Origin: a virus
DNA length: 44,293 bases
IMG/VR virus record: IMGVR_UViG_3300050821_009382
Span: 1-44,293 of that record
Reading direction: 5' to 3' (one strand)
The notes beneath the pieces are model-generated. The model was not told where the DNA came from and did not search any database. It saw only the letters and a program-made list of their open reading frames with translations. How positions within the stretch are numbered: the first letter of the stretch is position 1; each line of letters begins with the position of its first letter. The position numbers and the translations under genes were made by a program. This document shows positions 16,210 to 25,935 of the stretch, piece by piece.

Positions 16210-18185
16210 GAGTTGCTCTTTTGAGGTTTCCGCTGTTTGCCGAAGGTGACAGTGGGTGAGGAAATCGGATTTGACGTTATCATCGTCTGGTCATCGATGG
16301 TGATGTCCAAGTCCTGCGTCTTCAAATTGTCAACATTGAGAAATTGCAACTTGTACGAGCCGCCCGTCTGCACCGTCTGCAGAACTCGAGTGTATCGGTT
16401 GCGGTCGTCGTACAAATAGTAGTACTCAGGATTGAAGTACAGACGCATGTGCGTGCTGTTGGGCCCCTGCACTTGGATTGTGTTCACGAACAGGTCACCC
16501 TCGAGGTACAGATTAGGATAGGGCTTCGGGGCACCCGCATGCGACACCAACTTCTTTTGAAGTTTATTTTGAAAGGGGTCGAACCACACTCTATACTGCG
16601 CTGAATAATTCGATGTCAATCCGTGGGCATCGATGGCACACACCGAGTAGATGAGGCCCTTCTTTTCAGAAGTGTTGACAGTGCTATCAAAGTCATCGTC
16701 ACGCCAGTACGCCGCAGGAGAATTCAACACTTCGACCAGCGATGGGTCAGGATTTTCAGCGGATGGGAAAGGAACGACGCTGTCATCGAAGTCATAGACC
16801 TTTTGCAATTCAAAGCAAGTCTGCGTATTTTCACGACGAAAGACTTGAAATTGTTTGATGTCACGTTCGCTCGTCACGGGAAATGCCCACACGACCATCA
16901 ACCCGATGGGTTCACTCGTGTCAGGGTCAACTTCGTAATTCCAGATGAAATTGATGTCACCAGGCGGTGGTGGCGCATCAAGCTTCAACGTGCTGACGTA
17001 CACATTGTTGGAAGGCTTGCTGCTGACTAAGAACTTGACAATTGCAACCGTACCATCATCATCATTGATGGCGGGCATAGTAATTTGCGCAATCGTCCGC
17101 GCGCAGTAACAATAGTTCGCATTGAACTTGACCTGAAAATCGGCGGTGGTGGCGGCGCTGGGACTGTCGACCACGATGGGAGAACAGGCCTGCGTCGTGC
17201 CGTCAGTTAAAATTTCAAACTTGTCGATGACGTAACCTACAATTTCAGCACCGTACTTTTGAGCGTGTGAATTGGTTCCGTACTGCATCACGCTGATGAA
17301 GGGCACGAACGACTTGTAGTCTGACTCTGACACAGCAGGAGAAAATCGAGCATTGGTGGCGTGTTGTGCCTGTGAACTGTACTGGTGCATGTTGACCAGG
17401 TCGCCCGCTGAAGGCGCCGTCGGGTCAGTCATCGTCCTATTGACAAGGTCACTGATGAATTTGTTGTTAATTTGCGTATTGATTTTCACCCGCTTCAAGC
17501 GCTGAAAATAATCGCTGGTCACTCTGGAGCTGTTCGAGGCCGCGGCGAAGCCCGGCTTAGGTCCCTTTGCTTCAGAAGTCGCGGGCGGAACGTAAAATTG
17601 TGCCCCGTACGCTTGGCCGGGAGAAGTCATGGCCTGTAGAACAAAGTGAGGTTGCACGGCGCTGGGAAGCAGAGGAATCAGTCGTTGAGCTGATTTGTAT
17701 GAGCTGTTGTTTCCGTCATTTTCCTGTTGCATGGTCTGCAACAACAACGTCCCTGACACTAACGTGTGAACCTTGTCATCAATTTGTCCATCGTGGAAAT
17801 TGATTGATGTGTAATTGTTGTTCGCAAATGAATCTTCATTAACAATTTTAGTGACATTGTCCAATATCAATGAACCGTTCTGCGCGCCCGTCGTTTTAAA
17901 AGCAGCATCACGCAGCGATTGTTCAGTGACTTGATTTCCAACGTCTGCAATGTGAGGAATTGTCCAGCTGAATTGAACAAATCGCGGGGCTCGAGTGACA
18001 GAATATTGAATGAAATCAGAATTGATTTCTGAACCTGGTCGAGCCAAAATGTTCGCGGGGACTCCTCCCGTTGCATTAACACTTTCGTCAGGGACGAAAA
18101 AATTGTAGTTGTATAACGCCGTGAATTGTTTTATCTCAGGGATGTCAATGACGTAAATTTCGTGTGAGGGTTGTGATATGCTCAT
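16206..18185 (-). CDS. Virion structural protein with fibronectin-III-like region
   Basis: 659 residues, no signal peptide or membrane segment. A probable fibronectin-type-III region lies near 400-545 (FQVFRRENTQTCFELQKVYD, later GLIYSVCAIDAHGLTSNYS). Beta strands dominate the rest. ATG 18185 overlaps the previous stop as ATGA, and the 3' end overlaps the NUMOD1-like frame as GTGA. It belongs to a coupled series of very large genes that must supply tail or baseplate parts; which part cannot be said from sequence. Confidence 0.8.
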   Translation of the reverse strand: MSISQPSHEIYVIDIPEIKQFTALYNYNFFVPDESVNATGGVPANILARPGSEINSDFIQYSVTRAPRFVQFSWTIPHIADVGNQVTEQSLRDAAFKTTGAQNGSLILDNVTKIVNEDSFANNNYTSINFHDGQIDDKVHTLVSGTLLLQTMQQENDGNNSSYKSAQRLIPLLPSAVQPHFVLQAMTSPGQAYGAQFYVPPATSEAKGPKPGFAAASNSSRVTSDYFQRLKRVKINTQINNKFISDLVNRTMTDPTAPSAGDLVNMHQYSSQAQHATNARFSPAVSESDYKSFVPFISVMQYGTNSHAQKYGAEIVGYVIDKFEILTDGTTQACSPIVVDSPSAATTADFQVKFNANYCYCARTIAQITMPAINDDDGTVAIVKFLVSSKPSNNVYVSTLKLDAPPPPGDINFIWNYEVDPDTSEPIGLMVVWAFPVTSERDIKQFQVFRRENTQTCFELQKVYDFDDSVVPFPSAENPDPSLVEVLNSPAAYWRDDDFDSTVNTSEKKGLIYSVCAIDAHGLTSNYSAQYRVWFDPFQNKLQKKLVSHAGAPKPYPNLYLEGDLFVNTIQVQGPNSTHMRLYFNPEYYYLYDDRNRYTRVLQTVQTGGSYKLQFLNVDNLKTQDLDITIDDQTMITSNPISSPTVTFGKQRKPQKSNS

Positions 18186-21100
18186 GTCTCGTCCTCACCG
18201 TACGTCTCAATCGTCACAAAATATTTGTCAGCAATTAGGTCACCTTGACCCTTGTCACGTTCTCTAAATGCATATGAATTGATATTAGGCGCTGTGCTCC
18301 CTTGCGGGAAAGCTCGTCCTTGCAATATTGTTTCAGTGGCCTGCAATTGGTACGCCGCGGTCGCTTGAATCGCTGTGCTGGTAGAATCAATATCGCTGGG
18401 AACGATGTCGCCCGATTGTAACAAGAGGTTCAATGCCGACTGACCGAATGGAGTTGCAATTGTTTTAGCAACATCAACTTGAAAATCACGTGGATCGACC
18501 AACACATTGAACACTCTGTCAAATTGTTTGGGCGTCAACACTTTTGAATTCAATGCATCAGTGTCAGCAAGTGACGTTAACATGTTGGCAAATTGTGAAA
18601 TTGACTGTAAGTGTGCCATCATCAATTCAACGTCATCAGTTCCTAGCGCGTCGAGAAGAGTGTCAACATTTCCTGCAGCTTGTTGTTGTTCGAGCGTCAC
18701 TACCTTAGGATTGGGCATATTCGCACTGCGATACAACGCCGCGGCGGTGACTTGACCCGCAACGCCTGACGGATTACTAAGCATTTTTTTCCGCGTTGTC
18801 GCGGTTGCAATATTTCCTCCTGCTTTTGCGGTAGTCGTTGAAAATAAAATTCCTCCGACTTGTTGAATTGTCAATGAATTTTTAGTTCGAGTGTCAGTGC
18901 CCGAAGCAGATGCATTTTGCACAATTTGAGCAACCAATTGATTGACTAGCGTCGTGATGAAAACACTAGACACTGGCGCAGGAGGAGCGACCATGTCGTA
19001 GTTGTATTCAGCAACATCAATCCCCGTCATCAACTTAATGTAAGTTTCCAACAATTGACTAACGGTGTGATTGTTGAGTATTTGCGCCTTTTCATTCGCC
19101 GTCAAGAACGCATACGACGGGTCGTCAAATGCCGCGATTGCGCCTGTAATTCCTGATGAACCCGCAATCGCCGTGGACGCATATTCAACTCCTGCAGAAA
19201 TTGCAGTAGCTGTGCTGCTGTCTGGGCTTTGACTGTAACACTGAGTTGGAATTGCATTTATGATGTCAGCCAACGTCGGTTGGTCGGGTATGGGCAGCCA
19301 CTGCGACGTACCGTATCGAAGCGGAAATCTCGCCATTTCAAACATGTATCGTAAGGGTTGATAGACGATATCAGAATTCTGAAGGTCAACTTTGTAGATT
19401 GTAACATTGACGATGTCATTCCGTTTGTTCTCAAACGTGGAACGCTTCTGATTTTGAATGCTGACTTTTTGCTTCATCCGTTGCGTAAATCCTAATGGAA
19501 TTCCAACGGTCAAAATACGCTTGTTGAGAGCTTCTGTCGACGCCAAATCACCTTGACCAAAATAACCCAGTACCGCGGCGCGCATGGCAGGGGCCACGTC
19601 AGATTCATCAAGGACAGCGATGTCACTGGATGAATTTGTTGCATTCTTGCTAGGAGCTTGTGTGGCGCTCGGCGCGCTAGCGACCGTCAAGCTAGCGACA
19701 GTCGAAGCCAGTAACATGATTTGTTGTTCATTCAACAACATTCCCAATAATTGTTGGTTGTTAATCGCCAAGGCGATTTGTTGCAATGATGACTGTGTCG
19801 TTGGACTATTGAAAACATTGCTCGCGCCCGTCAGTGACCCGCCCAACCGCCTGAGGACATTGGTGATTGTCATGACTAATTCACGTGTCAAATTTGCTTC
19901 ACCCGCGAGCCGCTGCGTCAATTCATTAAATGACACGCTATGACTCGTGGAGTTCTGCGAGATGACAAATGAAGGTTGCCCAGAAGAACTGTGCACAACT
20001 CCCACCAACGATTGATTGCCATATCGAGCAACAGCAGAAATAACGAAATCAAAAGCTGCCATGGCAATGATTGTGTCCAGGACGCCGCTGTATACCGTGT
20101 AGTTAGCAGCGTTAATTGCGGACGTTCGTTGACGAAATTGTGCCAATATTTCACTCATGTACTGCTCAACAATCGACGTTAACGTGGTACCTGCCGTCAT
20201 CGCTGACACCACGTTATTTGTTGAGACTTGAATGATGGTGATGCTACTGTTCACCTGGAAAACATTTGATGGATTTTGTTTCTCAATCGTGTTTTCTAAC
20301 TGGGTGACCAGCGTATCAATGAGGTAATTGACGAGCGGCGTATTGTCGCCCCGCGCCGACGAAGCCAAAAAGGGCACATTGACTCCATAGGCTCGTGCGA
20401 CCTTGCTCAGAGTGTACAGAAACAGAATAGTCTTGACTGTCGGGTCGGTTCGAGCCTGGTCGTAGATGGCTGCTAATGGGTCATTGATAATTGTGTTCAG
20501 AGCTTGACCAGTGCTGGGATTGATGAGTTGCGAAATCAACGCGTATGCAACATCAGTTCCATTGTTCAGAAAGCTGTCTTGTGAATCGATGGGAACTCCG
20601 GGCGTGGCCTGATTAGGTTGAGCTGGGATGCACATCATGTTAAAACCATCAGCAATGATGGCAAATTGATTCAGTTTTGTGTTTAATGCCGAAGTCAATT
20701 GGTCGAGATTTTTGGTATTGAATGACGTCCCATCCGTTTGCAAAATTTGATCGAAGAAATAGTCTCCCCCAGGCGTTAGAGTGCCCGTATCGCCTTCAAC
20801 GTATTTAGTTTCAAACGTAAGCACACCTGTGGAAGTTGCTGAAGTTTGAGGTTGTTGCTGCGCGAGTCCAGCAAGCGTCCAATTTTCAGCCGAAGAAAAA
20901 TCTGTGATATTGTTACCAAAATTGCCGATGATTGCATCGAAGACTGAAGTGTTTGCTTGCGTTGCCACAGCATAACCAAATGAATTTTGTAACGCAGCGA
21001 TGACAGCAGACCGCGTCAAAGCATATGAATATCTGTACTCTTGTGAAACCAAGTGCGCAAGAGCAGCAATTCGTGCTTCTTCGGTTTTAAACGTAACGTT

Positions 21101-22333
21101 CTGATAAATTGCCGCAAAAGCTGGCACCAATTGTCCTATTGTCGTCGAAGCGTTGGCGGCTTGTAAGCTGACCAGTTCATTGAGAGATGGCAACGAAGGA
21201 AGATTAGAAGAGAGTGAAAAATAACTCACGGGAGGAGTCAATACAGTCGTCGGATTCGTGTCATTATTTTGATACGTGGGCGTGACATCAATGAAACGCT
21301 GAGAATGGTATTGCAAAATTGTCTTCAACTCAACCAAGAGTTGCATCCAAATTTTTGTTGATGCAAATACGTTAGTCACACTGTCAGTCGCATACCCTAA
21401 ATCAGCCAATACGTCAGTGACTGTGAATGTTGCACGACTACCCGCAGAAACCAACAACTGTAGCGCTAACGCTGCATTGGTAGGTGAAATCGACAAATGT
21501 TGTTGACTAAAGTTGGTGACCATGTAGGTCGCCATTTCCTGAGAATCAATGATGTACAAATCATTACGTAAATCGAGTTGACTCTTTTGACTTTCAATGA
21601 TTCGGACCAGATTTAGTAAGAACGACGCATTACCTTGTAACACAGTGAGCGCTTGCGTGAAATCAGCTGAACGTTGGGCTACTTGCTGATTTATGTTCGC
21701 GTACTGAGAGCTAAGACCATTGATGCTCTGGTTGACATTGGCAACGCTGATTGTTCTCATGTTGAACTGTGCATCAACGTACTTGCCTGCGTCAGTCATG
21801 AATTGCGAAAGACCTGCGGCCTCCATGGCATCTTGAAAGTTAGGTGCAGTCGATGAAACGGAAGCATTGAACAACGGTTGTACGTTGGTCAACATCACGA
21901 CTTCTGGGCGCTCTTGTGCAATTCCCGTGAGTTGTTCATAAGGTTGAAATTTCGTTGCCGTGTTGACAAATCCTTGCGTTGTTCTGGGGTCATACGTCCT
22001 GCCAGCGTCCAACGTTAGGCCATATGTTGGCACAATATTTGTGATGGGTAACCTCAACGTCACGACTTTTTTTGTAGCAGCGGGAGTTGTCATCAGCGCA
22101 ACGATAGCTGACAATGACGGATTGATGAGTTGCGTAATTTTTGCAGGTGAAACTGACAACACTTGCACAGGTAATGAAACTTGTCTGACGGGCAAAACGT
22201 CGGAGGCCAACGTAGCCAGAATTGACGTTTGTGTCGTAATTGCGTGTGCAACTGAGGACGTAGGTTGGGGTTGAAGAACTACGCTTCCGAAGTTTGCGAA
22301 CGACCCATTATTTGCTCGAATGGTAGAAATCAT
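18182..22333 (-). CDS. Very large virion structural protein (1383 residues)
   Basis: The largest gene in the window. It is rich in Ala, Gln, Asn, Thr and Ser, with long helical and strand segments, few cysteines and no transmembrane signature. I recognise no enzyme motif. The composition and ATGA overlaps at both ends (with 22330-24873 and 16206-18185) place it in the virion operon. The length is of the order seen for baseplate-wedge or tail-associated proteins in large myoviruses, which is inference. The central part has repeated short Asn/Gln/Ser stretches but no exact tandem repeat that I could find. Confidence 0.8.
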   Translation of the reverse strand: MISTIRANNGSFANFGSVVLQPQPTSSVAHAITTQTSILATLASDVLPVRQVSLPVQVLSVSPAKITQLINPSLSAIVALMTTPAATKKVVTLRLPITNIVPTYGLTLDAGRTYDPRTTQGFVNTATKFQPYEQLTGIAQERPEVVMLTNVQPLFNASVSSTAPNFQDAMEAAGLSQFMTDAGKYVDAQFNMRTISVANVNQSINGLSSQYANINQQVAQRSADFTQALTVLQGNASFLLNLVRIIESQKSQLDLRNDLYIIDSQEMATYMVTNFSQQHLSISPTNAALALQLLVSAGSRATFTVTDVLADLGYATDSVTNVFASTKIWMQLLVELKTILQYHSQRFIDVTPTYQNNDTNPTTVLTPPVSYFSLSSNLPSLPSLNELVSLQAANASTTIGQLVPAFAAIYQNVTFKTEEARIAALAHLVSQEYRYSYALTRSAVIAALQNSFGYAVATQANTSVFDAIIGNFGNNITDFSSAENWTLAGLAQQQPQTSATSTGVLTFETKYVEGDTGTLTPGGDYFFDQILQTDGTSFNTKNLDQLTSALNTKLNQFAIIADGFNMMCIPAQPNQATPGVPIDSQDSFLNNGTDVAYALISQLINPSTGQALNTIINDPLAAIYDQARTDPTVKTILFLYTLSKVARAYGVNVPFLASSARGDNTPLVNYLIDTLVTQLENTIEKQNPSNVFQVNSSITIIQVSTNNVVSAMTAGTTLTSIVEQYMSEILAQFRQRTSAINAANYTVYSGVLDTIIAMAAFDFVISAVARYGNQSLVGVVHSSSGQPSFVISQNSTSHSVSFNELTQRLAGEANLTRELVMTITNVLRRLGGSLTGASNVFNSPTTQSSLQQIALAINNQQLLGMLLNEQQIMLLASTVASLTVASAPSATQAPSKNATNSSSDIAVLDESDVAPAMRAAVLGYFGQGDLASTEALNKRILTVGIPLGFTQRMKQKVSIQNQKRSTFENKRNDIVNVTIYKVDLQNSDIVYQPLRYMFEMARFPLRYGTSQWLPIPDQPTLADIINAIPTQCYSQSPDSSTATAISAGVEYASTAIAGSSGITGAIAAFDDPSYAFLTANEKAQILNNHTVSQLLETYIKLMTGIDVAEYNYDMVAPPAPVSSVFITTLVNQLVAQIVQNASASGTDTRTKNSLTIQQVGGILFSTTTAKAGGNIATATTRKKMLSNPSGVAGQVTAAALYRSANMPNPKVVTLEQQQAAGNVDTLLDALGTDDVELMMAHLQSISQFANMLTSLADTDALNSKVLTPKQFDRVFNVLVDPRDFQVDVAKTIATPFGQSALNLLLQSGDIVPSDIDSTSTAIQATAAYQLQATETILQGRAFPQGSTAPNINSYAFRERDKGQGDLIADKYFVTIETYGEDET

Positions 22334-24873
22334 GGCGCCTCAACAATCAATGAATTGGATGATGATTCTGACCCGACTCGGTAGTCTGAATAGACAGGGA
22401 TGACCACGTAATTCAATGAGCCTACGTCATGCGTAGACAGAGAGTGAACGTATTGGCAAGCGCCATTTGCAAATTCTGAATGAACTTTCCCGATGACGGT
22501 TCTGATACCATGAACTTGTTTCATCACAATGAAATGGTCAACTTGTGACAAGTTTCCTAAAATTTGCCAAGTGATAACGTTGGTCACGCGGTCGAAATTT
22601 GCCGCAGTCAAATTAGTGATTGTCGCAGTGTCATCATCGAATGAAACTTCTGTCGTGGTGATTGAACCCACGACACCAAATGACATGGGGTCTTTTGCCG
22701 TACGTTGACGGACACCATCAGACGTGACAATGACACCTCGTGACAAGGTGTATGGATGCAAAAATTTGGCGGGCGAAAAACTGTAAGATTTTTGCGTCGT
22801 TGAATCAATGGCTGATTTGACCAGTTGGTCGAACATCGTTTCAGCCGCTCTCAACAGAGGATAAATTTCGTATCTGTATCTATGACCGTATTGTAACGGG
22901 CTGACTGACAGTCCTTTTCCCAATGAAACATCGTCAAATTGTGACACGGTCAAAATGCCAAAACTTTCACGGATTCCTGTGCTGAGGTCAACGCGGTCCA
23001 CGCTATGCGCAATCAAGTTCATCAATTGGTCACGTTGGGCCTGCAAGTCTCCTTGAAAAAATTGTGTCATTCCTTGATTGTCCAACATCTGTTTGACAGC
23101 ATCAATATCTGTGTCAATCGTTGACGTTGTTATGTTGAACGTGACGTTTGGAACCGCCGCGGCGTGTGTGACCACAACGTCAACGATTGAAGTGTCAACT
23201 TGACCAGGCGCTGGTTGGACGAAAGCCAACGTTGCGTCACCGTAATCATTGGTCGCGCCATCGCGATAAATTACACGAGCGACGTAACGATAGATATTTC
23301 CATCCGCGACGTCAGTGTCCACTGTCGTCAAAATGTCAGACTGACGGGCGGCATCATCAATGAATGAAACGTCAGTTGCATTTGGCGCATCAGTCGGTTC
23401 ATTCATTGATTGAATTGGAACGCTATCAAAGACAGAAATAACAGGAGCGATGGTAAATTGGTCATCAAACGTCGTCATATTCCACCGTAAAAACATGACT
23501 GCGACCGCGTTCGTTGGCAAATGTCTAACTTCAAGCTGGATGCCTGTGTCAAGCTGCTGTGCAGTCAATGCTACGGCGAGGACAGGCGTATAACGGGCCG
23601 CCCGGGCAATGACATTTGTGAATTCAAACCCTTGAATCGATTGTTGGCCCATCGCAATCGCTCGGTACATGACGGGCGATTTTGTGGGTTGGTCGACGTA
23701 AACCAACAATGATTGGTCACGGGCCGTCACGTTATATGAGCCAATCAACGAATAATCATCTGTTTCTGTCGATGACGTCCAGAACGACTTCTTATAAAGT
23801 TGAATGCCAGTCGCGCCCGGGTCAATTTGTTTAATTTCTAAACTGACAGTCATAGAAGTTGGCGACGAAGAAGCCTTCATCACGGGCGGAACTCTGGGCG
23901 TATAGTACACATGAATGTACTTGGTCAAATCAATCGTTTTTGTGATGGAATCGATTGCCAAATTAGTCTTTGGGTCAATTAGGTTGAAAGTGACAAACAC
24001 TTGCGTGATTGGAGTTGAAGCAGCGAACAATTGTGAATTTGGAAGCGTAATTTGACACGGAATGTCAAGTTCGTCACTAGACACCGTCTGCATCACTTGC
24101 ACCATGTCGGTATCGACTACATCATCGGTTGTTGTGGGCGGTACGTTAGCAGTGGGCGGAAACAAGTAAAAATTGAGTAATTGAGACGCCGGGTCAGTGA
24201 CTAATTCAATGGCCTGTTGAGGATTTGACAAACCGCCGCGTGATGAATCTTCCGAAATTGCTCGGGGCGTCAATTGCAACGCGTATGATGGGTCTAAACC
24301 TTGCCTCGTAATCATATCATGCATCAGTTCCTGAGGAATGACGCTCATTGATGCGGTCAACGTGGTCTGTAAGTCTGGTACGACAGCAGAATTTGCCACG
24401 CGATGTAACACAGGTTGTGAATCATTGTTTCGTTTGACACTTGCGGCCGAAACTGACGTCAGCCTGGGACGATTGAATGATGGAATTTGAGACGTGGGGG
24501 CGCGCGCACGGAGTTGCGGAATTACGTCTGCGTTGATGTATGCAGTGATATCACTGTCACGTGATGCAATCTGATATTTGGTCTGTTGTTGAAGCGTTGA
24601 TTTAGCGTCAGTGATTGCTGTTCGAATGTTCTGAACTAGCGCCGCAGTGTCCACAGCTCCTCTTTGCGAAGCTCCTAACAACTGTTTTTTTGCAATGTTC
24701 CTGCTTTCAACGTCGATTGTAACTTTTTGTGCGTTGTACTTGATGACATCGCTTTGAGAAATTGAATACGTAAATTCGAATTGCAAGTCCCCGTTGTCCA
24801 GCACTGCGACCAATCTGGCAAAATCGTCTTCAACTGTGAGAACTTGCGCTTGATTTTGAAATCTGAAATACAT
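22330..24873 (-). CDS. Virion structural protein with fibronectin-III-like domains
   Basis: 847 residues. At least two fibronectin-III-like regions are visible: about 330-430 (TSMTVSLEIKQIDPGATGIQ, then SPVMYRAIAMG) and the C-terminal 90 residues (NVITWQILGNLSQVDHFIVM, then LNYVVIPVYSD). Such domains are common on tail and baseplate proteins, where they may contact cell-surface glycans. GGGAG lies seven bases before the ATG. It is coupled by ATGA to the next gene. The exact virion position is unknown. Confidence 0.8.
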   Translation of the reverse strand: MYFRFQNQAQVLTVEDDFARLVAVLDNGDLQFEFTYSISQSDVIKYNAQKVTIDVESRNIAKKQLLGASQRGAVDTAALVQNIRTAITDAKSTLQQQTKYQIASRDSDITAYINADVIPQLRARAPTSQIPSFNRPRLTSVSAASVKRNNDSQPVLHRVANSAVVPDLQTTLTASMSVIPQELMHDMITRQGLDPSYALQLTPRAISEDSSRGGLSNPQQAIELVTDPASQLLNFYLFPPTANVPPTTTDDVVDTDMVQVMQTVSSDELDIPCQITLPNSQLFAASTPITQVFVTFNLIDPKTNLAIDSITKTIDLTKYIHVYYTPRVPPVMKASSSPTSMTVSLEIKQIDPGATGIQLYKKSFWTSSTETDDYSLIGSYNVTARDQSLLVYVDQPTKSPVMYRAIAMGQQSIQGFEFTNVIARAARYTPVLAVALTAQQLDTGIQLEVRHLPTNAVAVMFLRWNMTTFDDQFTIAPVISVFDSVPIQSMNEPTDAPNATDVSFIDDAARQSDILTTVDTDVADGNIYRYVARVIYRDGATNDYGDATLAFVQPAPGQVDTSIVDVVVTHAAAVPNVTFNITTSTIDTDIDAVKQMLDNQGMTQFFQGDLQAQRDQLMNLIAHSVDRVDLSTGIRESFGILTVSQFDDVSLGKGLSVSPLQYGHRYRYEIYPLLRAAETMFDQLVKSAIDSTTQKSYSFSPAKFLHPYTLSRGVIVTSDGVRQRTAKDPMSFGVVGSITTTEVSFDDDTATITNLTAANFDRVTNVITWQILGNLSQVDHFIVMKQVHGIRTVIGKVHSEFANGACQYVHSLSTHDVGSLNYVVIPVYSDYRVGSESSSNSLIVEAP

Positions 24874-24876
24874 GCA

Positions 24877-25896
24877 TCAGCTCCCAAAAACCAACGTAAA
24901 GAGGTGCAAAAAGGTATCAGTACCCTTTTCATCAACTTCGACTTTACCCACAAAGAAAATGTGTTCAATGGGTGAACTTTGATTTCCCGTTGAATGAATG
25001 CCGTAATCGATGACGTCGAGCTTGCGAAGTGACCCAGCACTCTTTTCAAAAAATTGTCCGACCAACCTATTACCACCTGACGTAGGGTCAAAGTTGATGG
25101 TTTGCATGTACCCTAAGTTCTGGTAATATTGCAATTCTGACACTGTTTGCGCGTACGTCAGACCATCAACTTGAGTTCGCCCCCAAGGTTTGAAATATCC
25201 TAAAAAATGCGGACTCATCGCCCGAGGGTCGCTTCTGTCCAACGACCGATCTGACAACTTGTTGACTGGCGGCAAGTATTTGAAATTGGGTTGATTGCTG
25301 AAGCGTGGGTCAGAAAATAGACTGTCGAGCGCGCTGATGTGTGTCGCGAATTGTGCAGGGTCTTGAATAGGTCGAGTCGAGTTGATTGTAAAGGCAACTT
25401 GGTTGGGTCCCAGTCCAAACGCATCATCCTCAAAAATTGGATCGACGGACGCAATGATGCGTAATTTGCTAAAGTTGTCAGCTGATGACGCCAGCAATTT
25501 TTCAGATGCGTCAGAAAATGCAGTTCCTCGCAACGTCGTAGTCGTCTGTAGACCTGGTGACCCGGCCGCTATGACAGAACTCGAGATGGCTGCAAACGAA
25601 TAGTCAAGAATTTGGCCGCCTGCTAACGGAATGCTATCACTGTTGCGAAACGTCTGCAGGTTGCCCTGGTCATCCGCCTGAAATGTGATGTCATCCTGAG
25701 GCAATTGACATGATTCAAAGTAGATGCGCTGAGTGGCGTCCTGTGAACCGCTGACGAGGTCAGCCTTGTAGAAAGTCGCTCCGTCAGTAAAAGTGACATA
25801 CTTGATGTCAATGCCACCCAAAGCAAGTTGACGACGGCCTTCAGTAGTGATGACCGTGTCAATGATGCGCTGTTTATTGTCGAGGATGCCAGACAT
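24877..25896 (-). CDS. Virion structural protein, first gene of the virion block
   Basis: 339 residues. The N-terminus MSGILDNKQRIIDTVITTEG followed by RRQLALGG and YVTFTDGATFY is a pattern I associate with tail-region proteins of large T4-like phages. It resembles the leader of the protein at 15332-16048, so the two may share an assembly domain. The C-terminus is a strand-rich segment (EHIFFVGKVEVDEK). The usual ribosome site is missing; the 39 bases upstream are AT-rich on the coding strand, with TTATATTTG. It is followed after three bases by the next virion gene. Confidence 0.8.
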   Translation of the reverse strand: MSGILDNKQRIIDTVITTEGRRQLALGGIDIKYVTFTDGATFYKADLVSGSQDATQRIYFESCQLPQDDITFQADDQGNLQTFRNSDSIPLAGGQILDYSFAAISSSVIAAGSPGLQTTTTLRGTAFSDASEKLLASSADNFSKLRIIASVDPIFEDDAFGLGPNQVAFTINSTRPIQDPAQFATHISALDSLFSDPRFSNQPNFKYLPPVNKLSDRSLDRSDPRAMSPHFLGYFKPWGRTQVDGLTYAQTVSELQYYQNLGYMQTINFDPTSGGNRLVGQFFEKSAGSLRKLDVIDYGIHSTGNQSSPIEHIFFVGKVEVDEKGTDTFLHLFTLVFGS

Positions 25897-25935
25897 TTCA
25901 ACTGCAAATATAACCTGGCTCGCGAACCAAGACCA

